Shown here in pieces: positions 15,077 through 22,397 of a stretch of DNA of 23,559 nucleotides (position 1 is its first letter; each line of letters begins with the position of its first letter). Below the pieces are notes generated by a model. It saw only the letters and a program-made list of their open reading frames with translations, was not told the origin of the DNA and searched no databases. Position numbers and translations under genes: made by a program. The DNA comes from an uncultured Bacteroidales bacterium (lineage in GTDB: Bacteria; Bacteroidota; Bacteroidia; Bacteroidales; P3). The stretch lies in NCBI GenBank assembly GCA_947097635.1, contig CAMURW010000002.1, positions 1 to 23,559 on the forward strand, in the 5' to 3' direction.

Positions 15077-15550
15077 ATGGCAGCACGTAGGAATAATCAT
15101 ATCGTCCCCTGGGGTCTCGCAGCACTGCTATGCCTCCTCGGCAGCCTGACGTTTGCTGGCTGCGACCCTACCAGTGCCTGCCATGTGCCTATCGGCGACG
15201 TGGGATTCACCATCCAGCCCAATGATGCTATGTACAGCGACCTAAACAGCGTGGGAGGCAGTTGCATCCTGCACTATGGCCCTTATGGTCAGTATGTAGG
15301 CCATGTCGGCGTAATTATCGTACGCACGGGACTTAACGACTTCGTGGCTTACGAGGCCACATGCCCTCTGGATACCAACACCGCCCTGCAAATCAGCGAC
15401 AGCTTGGGCAGTGCCGTGATAGAATGCCCCCGCTGCGGTTCATTGTTCAGCACATACACAGATGGCGTGCCACTGAAAGGCAGTGCAACATCCTGCCCTC
15501 TGTTCCCCTACCAAACCACCTACAACGGCGAAGACCTCACGATTTATTGA
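15077..15550 (+). CDS. Rieske-like lipoprotein with changed ligand residues
   Basis: With the ATG at 15077 (1 nt after the preceding stop) the product is 157 residues; an earlier ATG at 15053 overlaps the upstream gene. Residues 1-28 are a signal peptide and FAGC gives a lipobox-like site at C29 (Phe at -3, less usual). The C-terminal part resembles a Rieske-type fold: YEATCPLD (C96), then ECPRCGSLFSTYTDG (C117, C120) and a final YNGEDLTIY strand. A true Rieske centre needs CxH and CxxH; here Asp99 (C-P-L-D) and Cys120 take those places, so a normal 2Fe-2S centre is unlikely. It may bind another metal or be purely structural. It is probably cotranscribed with the M28 gene. Confidence 0.7.
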   Translation: MAARRNNHIVPWGLAALLCLLGSLTFAGCDPTSACHVPIGDVGFTIQPNDAMYSDLNSVGGSCILHYGPYGQYVGHVGVIIVRTGLNDFVAYEATCPLDTNTALQISDSLGSAVIECPRCGSLFSTYTDGVPLKGSATSCPLFPYQTTYNGEDLTIY

Positions 15551-15734
15551 TAACGCGTCATCGAGGGTGGCTTCGGCACTTCATGTTTTACATTCGAGGC
15601 GAAGTGATAGCTCCGCTTTTTTCTATGTCCTGTTGCCCAATGCAACACTGTTGGCCATATAGCGGCAAACAGGGAAAGCCATAAGGACCTCGGAAGCGCG
15701 TACAGGTATGGAGGGCTGACTATATATTAGCCAA

Positions 15735-15799
15735 GGTCGAGGATGGGTCGTGAATGGGTCGAGGGTGGGTCGAGGATGGGTCGAGGATGGGTTGTAATG
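15735..15799. repeat. Tandem 11-bp repeat array
   Basis: Five units of GGTCGAGGATG or close variants start at 15735, 15746, 15757, 15768 and 15779, followed by a decayed sixth unit (GGTTGTAATG) at 15790. Units 1, 4 and 5 are identical, units 2 and 3 differ by one or two bases. The 11-bp period is not a multiple of three and no gene spans it, so this is a non-coding minisatellite. Confidence 0.85.
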
Positions 15800-15871
15800 T
15801 TACGACACGATCTTGGTGCAGGCAAGCCGCAGGAGCCACAAATAAAGGATGCTTCGCCTCTTGCAGTCCCT

Positions 15872-15912
15872 TGCGTCTTTTGCTGAGGATGAGGGGCAAT
15901 GAAACGCGAATT
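15872..15912. repeat. Dispersed repeat, copy B
   Basis: This stretch (TGCGTCTTTTGCTGAGGATG, then AGGGGCAATGAAACGCG) aligns with 5159-5200 over about 40 nt with mainly transition differences. It lies about 70 nt after the tandem array and may belong to the same larger non-coding element. Confidence 0.5.
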
Positions 15913-16240
15913 CAACGGAAGCGCCAGTGAAACGTGTCGATAATATGTCCCTAAAGAAATTGACTTCACGATGATTGCAAATTACGTCACGATATAACCT
16001 TCATCTAATTCAAGATAGACTTCTTGCCAAAGGAAAAGATTGATTTTTTCTAATCTCAAAATGCTTGTACTGCTATGATACACCTGTACACAAAAAGCGT
16101 TTCTGGCTGGTATGAGATCTCCGGGTTGTCATCGAGTCTTTAGTCTTCCTTCGTTTTCTTTGGATATTACGGCACAATAAAGGGATATTGTTTGCGTTAT
16201 CATATGTAATATTGGATTATGGCAATCCGTTTTTGGGAGC

Positions 16241-16269
16241 GAAAAGTAGCCATAAACAAGAAAAGTAGC
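16241..16269. repeat. Doubled 10-bp direct repeat
   Basis: GAAAAGTAGC occurs at 16241-16250 and 16260-16269 with a 9-nt spacer. The second copy continues as AAAAGTAGCATC, which also occurs at 7213-7224. They may mark edges of decayed elements. Confidence 0.4.
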
Positions 16270-16442
16270 ATCTGCCCAAAAAAGAACATATAGGATATGA
16301 CGCTAAAAGCTTTGCAAGAGGGTATTGTATCGAGGCTGCATGCGAGATGAGGCTAAAGCATGTCCGTGAAAAGCACGGCATCAAGTGCGTTCTTTCTCCT
16401 GATAATTGGTCGTCATTTCATTACACAAAAAGGTGATATGCG

Positions 16443-18590
16443 ATGAACAAGAAGTTATGTACTTTCCCTGTGATGGGTATGAGTTGTGCCGCCTGTGCCG
16501 CTCATGTAGGAAAGGCCCTCGATGCATTGGACGGCGTAGAGGAGGCCAGCGTCAATCTTGCCGGCAACACGGCACGCGTGGTGTTTGATGCCGACAAAGT
16601 GTCGCCGGAGGTAATGAGGCTGGCTGTGCAGAACGCTGGCTATGACCTGCTGCCGAATGCCAGCTCGGAAGAGGTAGAGGATGTGCGCGACAAGGAATAC
16701 GGGGAGCAAAGACGCAGAATGATATGGTCCGTGTGCCTCACCATCCCTATCATGATTGTGGGCATGGGGTTTCACCACCAGGAATGGAGCCGCTGGATGT
16801 GCTGGATTATGTCAACGCCCGTGGTGTTTTGGCTGGGACGTCAGTTCTTTATCTCTGCTTGGCGTCAGCTGAAGCATGGCTCGTCCAATATGGATACGCT
16901 GGTGGCGTTTTCCACTGCCGTGGCATACCTTTTCTCCTGTTTCAACTTGTTCTTCCCCTCCGTGTACGGCGTCCATGCTCATGTTTATTTCGAGTCCGCT
17001 GCCGGCATTATCACCTTCATACTGGTGGGGCGTACCCTGGAGGCACGCGCAAAGGTGCGGACGGGTTCTGCCATAAAGAAACTGATGGGCATGCAACCTA
17101 GAACGGTCACTGTGTTGCGCGAGGGGCGGCAGACGATGTGCCCTATATCGGAAGTGGCGATAGGAGACCAAGTGTACTGCCGTGCTGGTGACAAGGTGGC
17201 CGTAGACGGCGTGGTGGTGGAGGGCGACAGCTACATCGACGAGAGCATGCTGAGCGGCGAGCCCACCTCTGTGCATAAGATGCCGGGTGCCCTGGTGTTT
17301 ACAGGCACTATCAACAAGAAGGGCACTTTCGTGTACCGTGCCGACAAGATAGGCAACGATACCGTGCTGTCGCAGATTATACGTCCCGTGCAGCAGGCAC
17401 AGGGCAGCAAAGCCCCTGTGCAGACATTGGTGGACAAAGTGGCAGCCATCTTCGTACCCGTGATTATCGGCATCGCCTTCGCGGCACTGGTGGCGTGGCT
17501 TGTTTTCGACCCCTCGCCGCAGGCTGTGCCACATGCTATCCTGGCCTTCGCCACCGTGCTGATTATCGCCTGCCCCTGTGCACTGGGACTTGCCACTCCC
17601 ACAGCCTTGATGGTAGGTGTTGGCAAAGGTGCCGAGAACGGCATCCTGGTGAAAGATGCCGTAAGCCTGGAGGTGGCACGCAAGATAGACACCGTGGTGG
17701 TGGACAAGACTGGCACGCTCACCGAAGGGGTAGTGACTGAGGAAGGGCTGGTGGTGGGCGATAGAATCAAGGCCACTTCGCGTGCGGCCGTGCAGGAGCT
17801 GCAGCAGATGGGGCTGGAAGTGATAATGCTCACCGGCGACAAGGAGAGCGCGGCACGTGCCATAGCCGAGGAAGCCGGCATTGGACGTGTGGTGGCCGAC
17901 GTGCTGCCCAATGGCAAGAACGCAGTGGTGCGTCAGCTGCAGCAGGAAGGCCGCAGGGTGGCGATGGTGGGCGACGGCATCAATGACAGCGCTGCCCTGG
18001 CACAGGCGGATTTGAGCGTGGCTATGGGTAGCGGCAGCGATATAGCAATAGATGCCGCAATGGTAACGATACTGCGCAACGACCTGCTGGCCGTTCCCTC
18101 TGCCATACGACTGAGCCGCGCCACGGTGACGACGATACGCGAGAACCTCTTCTGGGCTTTTATCTACAACCTTATTGCCGTTCCTATCGCCGCCGGCGTG
18201 CTATATCCCTTTAATGGCTTCCTGCTCAATCCCGTGATAGGCAGCGCAGCAATGGCATTTTCGTCTGTCAGCGTAGTGCTGAACAGCCTGCGCCTGCATA
18301 GAAGAAACATCTCGCCGAACAAGGAAAACACAAAGGTGGCGATTGAACCCCATCCTCATACATCAATCAATAAAAACTCACATACTATGGCAAAGAAAGA
18401 ATATAATGTGGAAGGCATGATGTGCCAACATTGCGTGAAACATGTGTCCGACGGTCTCAACGCATTGCCGGGCGTGAAAGCAGAAGTAAGCCTGGAAGAC
18501 AGGAAGGCAACGATAGAATTCAGCGATGCCCCCCTGTCTCTGGAAACTTTGCAGCAGGCAATCGGCGACTACAAGATTTCCGAGCGGTGA
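16443..18590 (+). CDS. copA: Copper P1B-type ATPase lacking the N-domain, fused to a CopZ-like domain
   Basis: The 715-residue product is built like a copper exporter: N-terminal HMA domain (1-68, GMSCAAC, C15/C18), eight predicted membrane helices, A-domain SGEP (MLSGEPTS), CPC motif C377-P-C379, phosphorylation motif DKTGT (D421), TGD (D466), GDGINDS and an MAFSSVSVVLNSL helix. In family members more than 100 residues, the nucleotide-binding domain with the SEHP-type motif, separate DKTGT from TGD; here there are 45 and no such motif, so the N-domain is gone in frame. ATP use is therefore doubtful. After the last helix a linker of about 25 residues leads to a second HMA domain (649-715, GMMCQHCVKHV) with its own ATG at 18387. 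The order suggests fusion of copA and copZ. The next gene starts 3 nt after the stop. Confidence 0.9.
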   Translation: MNKKLCTFPVMGMSCAACAAHVGKALDALDGVEEASVNLAGNTARVVFDADKVSPEVMRLAVQNAGYDLLPNASSEEVEDVRDKEYGEQRRRMIWSVCLTIPIMIVGMGFHHQEWSRWMCWIMSTPVVFWLGRQFFISAWRQLKHGSSNMDTLVAFSTAVAYLFSCFNLFFPSVYGVHAHVYFESAAGIITFILVGRTLEARAKVRTGSAIKKLMGMQPRTVTVLREGRQTMCPISEVAIGDQVYCRAGDKVAVDGVVVEGDSYIDESMLSGEPTSVHKMPGALVFTGTINKKGTFVYRADKIGNDTVLSQIIRPVQQAQGSKAPVQTLVDKVAAIFVPVIIGIAFAALVAWLVFDPSPQAVPHAILAFATVLIIACPCALGLATPTALMVGVGKGAENGILVKDAVSLEVARKIDTVVVDKTGTLTEGVVTEEGLVVGDRIKATSRAAVQELQQMGLEVIMLTGDKESAARAIAEEAGIGRVVADVLPNGKNAVVRQLQQEGRRVAMVGDGINDSAALAQADLSVAMGSGSDIAIDAAMVTILRNDLLAVPSAIRLSRATVTTIRENLFWAFIYNLIAVPIAAGVLYPFNGFLLNPVIGSAAMAFSSVSVVLNSLRLHRRNISPNKENTKVAIEPHPHTSINKNSHTMAKKEYNVEGMMCQHCVKHVSDGLNALPGVKAEVSLEDRKATIEFSDAPLSLETLQQAIGDYKISER
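18387..18590 (+). CDS. Possible internal start for a free CopZ-like copper chaperone
   Basis: From the in-frame ATG at 18387 the sequence encodes a complete 67-residue HMA domain beginning MAKKEYNVEGMMCQHC, with the CxxC copper site. This is the size of a stand-alone CopZ. The DNA just upstream is AT-rich and reads as a low-complexity linker (NKENTKVAIEPHPHTSINKN), like a translated intergenic gap. Separate translation, besides the fused form, is possible. This is inference; both readings share the same frame and stop. Confidence 0.4.
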   Translation: MAKKEYNVEGMMCQHCVKHVSDGLNALPGVKAEVSLEDRKATIEFSDAPLSLETLQQAIGDYKISER

Positions 18591-18593
18591 GCT

Positions 18594-19103
18594 ATGATTT
18601 ACGATAATTCGGAAGTGCGCCGCCGTGATCGTCTGTTGGAAGAAGAAGCTGCGCGGCATCTCTTGGAGCAAGGGGAATACGGCATCCTCAGCCTGGTGGA
18701 TGAATACGGCGAAGCTTATGGCGTGTGCACCAACTACGTGTGGGACGGCGACCATAGCCTCTACACCCATTGCGCCCCCGAGGGCCGCAAGTTGCGCTGT
18801 ATAGATGCACATCCCCAGGTTTCCTTCACAGTGATAGGTCCTACGCAGGTGGTGCCAGAGCATTTCACCACGGAATATCAGAGCATTGTCCTTTGCGGCA
18901 CAGCCCGCCGGGCACTGAGCGACGACGAGAAGAAGAAAGGACTGATGCTGATAGTGAAAAAGTTCGCTCCCGCATACGAGGAGCGTTTCCATGCGGCGCT
19001 GGACCGTTCTTTCCATCGTGTGGAGATGATACGCATTGACGTGGACCGCTGGAGCGGCAAAACCAAAAAGATGAAACTGCAACCCGAGGGCCATATTTTC
19101 TAG
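18594..19103 (+). CDS. Nim-like FMN-binding split-barrel protein
   Basis: The 169-residue product matches the pyridoxamine 5'-phosphate oxidase-like family (Pyridox_ox_2) in which NimA-type 5-nitroimidazole reductases are found. Signs are the N-terminal VRRRDRLLEEEAARHLLEQG, GEYGILSLV (res 27-35), EAYGVCTNYVWDGDHSLYTH, CAPEGRKLRCIDAHPQVSFT and the RIDVDRWSGK end. The role is probably flavin-dependent reduction of small molecules; no substrate can be read from sequence, and presence of this fold does not show drug resistance. It begins 3 nt after the copper ATPase stop, so the genes are likely cotranscribed. Confidence 0.8.
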   Translation: MIYDNSEVRRRDRLLEEEAARHLLEQGEYGILSLVDEYGEAYGVCTNYVWDGDHSLYTHCAPEGRKLRCIDAHPQVSFTVIGPTQVVPEHFTTEYQSIVLCGTARRALSDDEKKKGLMLIVKKFAPAYEERFHAALDRSFHRVEMIRIDVDRWSGKTKKMKLQPEGHIF

Positions 19104-19137
19104 CGAACTTGATGCCCCCATTTTTTCTTAGTTATTA

Positions 19138-19167
19138 TTTGCAATTGAAAAAAATCGTGTAAATTTG
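19138..19167 (+). promoter_or_regulatory. Promoter of mrdA-rodA
   Basis: TTTG (19138-19141) is followed after 18 nt by TAAATTTG (19160-19167), a near-perfect Bacteroidetes primary promoter. It ends 21 nt upstream of the mrdA ATG. Confidence 0.85.
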
Positions 19168-19188
19168 CACTTCCTTTTTTGCAAATAA

Positions 19189-21021
19189 ATGTCGAATAAA
19201 TATAGTGATAGACAGGTAGTAGTGAAGATTATCTTCATTGTGATAGGTGCCATTTTTGTGGTGCGGCTGGCATCACTACAGGTATTCGATAAGAAATTGC
19301 GTGGTATAGCAGAGCGACAGGCTTTGCGCAACATCACACAGTATCCGGCACGTGGCCTCATCTATGACCGCAACGGCAAACTGTTGGTGTACAACGAGGC
19401 TGTCTACGACTTGATGGTGGTGCCCAATATGACCAAGAAGTTGGACACTGCAGCCTTTTGTCACATCCTGGGAATCAGCCACGACGACTATCTGGAGCGC
19501 ATGAAAAAGGCACGCAGCTATTCTAACTACTCTGCCTCCATCTTCATGAAGCAGATCTCTAAGGAGGAATATGGCAAGTGGCAGAACATGCTATACAAGT
19601 TCCCCGGCTTCTACATCTCGCAACGCACGTTGAGGGTGTACGACCGCCCCATTGCCGCACATGTGCTGGGCTACGTGGGTGAGGTGAACGACAAGGACAT
19701 AGAACGCGACCCATATTACAAGTCTGGCGACTATATAGGCAAAAGCGGTCTGGAGAGCTATTACGAGAACATATTACGCGGCATGAAAGGCAAGAAGGTG
19801 GTGCATGTGGATGCCTACAACCGCGAGATAGGCAGCTTCCAGCATGGTGCCTATGACACCGCCGCCATAGAAGGGCAGAATCTGTACAGCACCCTGGACG
19901 CTGATCTGCAGGAATATGCCGAGAAGCTGATGCACAACAAGCGTGGCTGCATCATAGCCATTGAACCCTCCAACGGCGAGGTGCTGGCATTGGTTTCCGC
20001 CCCCTGCTACGACCCAAACCTGCTGGTGGGACGCGTAAGAGGACGCAACTACGACACACTAAGCCACAACATCAGCAAACCGCTGTTCAACCGTGCCCTG
20101 CAGGCACAGTACCCTCCTGGCAGCATCTTCAAGGTGGCGCAGGCAATGACAGCCTTGCAGATGGGTGTGATACAGCCGGGAACCGGCTTTCCCTGCGACA
20201 AAAATCTGGTGGGTTGCCACAACCATCCTTCGGCACGCAGTGTGCAGGAGGCCATAAAGATGAGCTGCAACCCCTATTTCTACTTCACCTACCGTCGCAT
20301 CATCCAGCAGGGACGCTACAGCAGCAACAGTAAGGACAGCGAATACGGCCTCACGCTGTGGAACGGCTACATGCACCGCTTCGGCTTCGGCACTCGGCTA
20401 GACATCGACCTGCCCAATGTGGCCGCTGGCAACATACCCGACACCGCTTTTTACAACAAATGGTACGGCAAAGGCGGCTGGGCTTTCAGCACCATCTATA
20501 GCAACAGCATAGGGCAAGGCGAGGTGCAGGTGGTACCGCTGCAGATGGCCAACCTGGCCTGCATAGTGGCCAACGGAGGCTACTACTACACGCCCCACGT
20601 GGTGCGCTATTTCGGTCCCGACAGCCTGTCGTACAAAAGATTTCACGTGAAGCATGAAACGGGCATCGATGCCAGGTATTTCTCCATAGCGCAACGGGGT
20701 ATGTACGACGTGGTGCACGAAGCCGGCGGCACGGCACGACGTGCCAACATCCCTGACATTGACGTGTGCGGCAAGACCGGCACGGCGCAGAACCGCGGTG
20801 CCGACCACAGCGTCTTCATTTCCTTTGCCCCCATGCAGAAGCCCAAGATAGCGGTGGCGGTATATGTGGAAAATGCTGCCGGCGGCGGCGGCACCTGGGC
20901 GGCACCCATTGCCAGCCTGGTTATAGAAAAGTACCTCCGAGGAGAGGTGACGCGCACAGAGTTCGAAAAGACCTACATGGATGCCGCTCCCTGCCAGCGA
21001 CTGCCGCTAAGAAGAAGATAA
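19189..21021 (+). CDS. mrdA: Penicillin-binding protein 2 (elongasome transpeptidase)
   Basis: The product is a 610-residue class B penicillin-binding protein. Residues about 11-30 form the single membrane anchor (VVVKIIFIVIGAIFVVRLAS). A dimerisation/pedestal domain follows with YPARGLIYDRNGKLL. The transpeptidase domain has the three active-site motifs: SIFK (S312 nucleophile), SCN (S359) and KTG (K529, CGKTGTAQN). It cross-links peptidoglycan during side-wall growth, working with RodA, whose gene follows 43 nt later. The length and the adjacent rodA distinguish it from FtsI. An exact Bacteroidetes promoter lies just upstream of the start. Confidence 0.97.
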   Translation: MSNKYSDRQVVVKIIFIVIGAIFVVRLASLQVFDKKLRGIAERQALRNITQYPARGLIYDRNGKLLVYNEAVYDLMVVPNMTKKLDTAAFCHILGISHDDYLERMKKARSYSNYSASIFMKQISKEEYGKWQNMLYKFPGFYISQRTLRVYDRPIAAHVLGYVGEVNDKDIERDPYYKSGDYIGKSGLESYYENILRGMKGKKVVHVDAYNREIGSFQHGAYDTAAIEGQNLYSTLDADLQEYAEKLMHNKRGCIIAIEPSNGEVLALVSAPCYDPNLLVGRVRGRNYDTLSHNISKPLFNRALQAQYPPGSIFKVAQAMTALQMGVIQPGTGFPCDKNLVGCHNHPSARSVQEAIKMSCNPYFYFTYRRIIQQGRYSSNSKDSEYGLTLWNGYMHRFGFGTRLDIDLPNVAAGNIPDTAFYNKWYGKGGWAFSTIYSNSIGQGEVQVVPLQMANLACIVANGGYYYTPHVVRYFGPDSLSYKRFHVKHETGIDARYFSIAQRGMYDVVHEAGGTARRANIPDIDVCGKTGTAQNRGADHSVFISFAPMQKPKIAVAVYVENAAGGGGTWAAPIASLVIEKYLRGEVTRTEFEKTYMDAAPCQRLPLRRR

Positions 21022-21064
21022 AAGAGAATAGTAATTTGATAACCAACCGATCCCATTACCCTCC

Positions 21065-22324
21065 ATGTCGTCCTCTGAGACACTAAAAGTAGACTGGCTA
21101 ACCGTCATCATTTATCTGGCACTCGTCTTCTTCGGGTGGGTGAATATCTATGCAGCCGTATATGATGAGAGCCACTCTGCCATCTTCGACTTCTCTGTTC
21201 AGCATGGCAAGCAGCTGCTATGGATGGCGGCATCGTTCTTTCTGGCATTGTGTCTGCTGTTTGTAGAGCCCAAGGTGTTCTCGAACACGGCATACATCAT
21301 CTATGGCATCGTGTTGGCGCTGCTGGCGCTGACGTTGGCCATAGGTAGCACCACCAAGGGTGGGCAGTCGTGGATAGACTTCGGCTTCTTCAAGTTCCAG
21401 GCGTCGGAATTCGCTAAAGTGGGCACGGCATTGGCATTGGCCAAGTATCTCAGCGCCATAGACTTGGATATCCACAAGCTAAGCACTAAAGTGGGGGCGT
21501 TTGTTATCATCCTAGTGCCTGCCGCTTTGGTGCTGATGCAGCACGACACAGGATCTATGCTGGTGTTCGCTGGCTTCATCCTGCCGCTGTTTCGAGAAGG
21601 GCTGTCCGGGATAGTGCTTGTGATAGGTTTGGTGGCTGTAGTGCTGTTTGTGCTGGCATTGCTCGTCAATCGGTGGGTGCTTATAGGCTTCATTGCGCTG
21701 TTGAGCATAGGCTATCTCTTCCTGTGGCTCAGCCGTCGCAGTGTCAGAGAGTACAGGAATGCCATTCTCGTATTCCTGTGCTGCTCCGCTTTCGTATTTT
21801 CCACCAATTTCGTTTTCAACAACGTGCTGGAGAACCATCAGCAAAATCGTATCAACGTGCTGCTGGGTAAAAGCGACGACATCAAAGGAGAAGGCTACAA
21901 CCAAAACCAGAGCAAGATAGCCTTGGGTAGCGGGGGATTCTTCGGCAAAGGTTTCCTGAAAGGCACTATCACCAAGGCCGATTTTGTGCCGGAACAGGAG
22001 ACCGACTTTATCTTCTGCACCGTAGGCGAGGAGTGGGGCTTTGCGGGCAGCGTGGCACTGGTGGCACTGTATGTGTGGCTGCTGCTGCGGCTCATTATGA
22101 TGGCAGAACGACAGCGCAGCACCTTTGCGCGCGTCTACGGGTATTGCGTGTCCAGCATCCTGTTTATGCATTTCTTCATCAATATAGGAATGGTACTGGG
22201 ACTGCTGCCGGTGATAGGTATCCCGCTGCCGTTTTTCAGCTACGGAGGATCCTCGCTGATGGCCTTCACCATTTTGCTGTTCATCTTCATAAGGCAGGAT
22301 GCGGAACGCAACCTGCTGCTGTAA
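21065..22324 (+). CDS. rodA: Rod shape-determining protein RodA (SEDS glycosyltransferase)
   Basis: The 419-residue product is a polytopic membrane protein with about ten hydrophobic helices. It is the SEDS peptidoglycan polymerase that partners PBP2 in the elongasome. Family marks include GQSWIDFGFFKFQASEFAKV (approx. residues 97-118), MQHDTGSMLVF (about 159-169), QNQSKIALGSGGFFGKG and the C-terminal PVIGIPLPFFSYGGSSLM. Placement directly after mrdA in the same direction supports RodA rather than FtsW. The length is somewhat below some Bacteroidetes homologues but no motif is missing. Confidence 0.96.
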   Translation: MSSSETLKVDWLTVIIYLALVFFGWVNIYAAVYDESHSAIFDFSVQHGKQLLWMAASFFLALCLLFVEPKVFSNTAYIIYGIVLALLALTLAIGSTTKGGQSWIDFGFFKFQASEFAKVGTALALAKYLSAIDLDIHKLSTKVGAFVIILVPAALVLMQHDTGSMLVFAGFILPLFREGLSGIVLVIGLVAVVLFVLALLVNRWVLIGFIALLSIGYLFLWLSRRSVREYRNAILVFLCCSAFVFSTNFVFNNVLENHQQNRINVLLGKSDDIKGEGYNQNQSKIALGSGGFFGKGFLKGTITKADFVPEQETDFIFCTVGEEWGFAGSVALVALYVWLLLRLIMMAERQRSTFARVYGYCVSSILFMHFFINIGMVLGLLPVIGIPLPFFSYGGSSLMAFTILLFIFIRQDAERNLLL

Positions 22325-22397
22325 CGGCAACACCATGGAGCCTTCAAAAGGTTCGCAATCATCATTATCAGCAAAGAAAGAAAACACACAATAAATA

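Larger units (their letters stand above)
15551..16442. other. Gene-poor region upstream of copA
   Basis: This 892-nt stretch has no gene I can support. It holds a weak stem with a T-run (about 15598-15627), a tandem 11-bp repeat (15735-15799), a dispersed repeat copy (15872-15912), a doubled GAAAAGTAGC (16241-16250, 16260-16269) and a 56-codon open frame (about 16270-16437) without recognisable family. No strong TAnnTTTG element was found upstream of copA. Confidence 0.55.

Noticed and set aside
15598..15627. Possible terminator after the Rieske-like gene
   Set aside because: GCGAAG and CTCCGC pair only with a mismatch before the T-run; too weak to list as a terminator.
5025..16442. tRNA genes, CRISPR arrays and attachment sites in the gene-poor stretches
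   Set aside because: No cloverleaf with a T-loop motif, no regularly spaced repeats of CRISPR length, and no integrase gene were seen.
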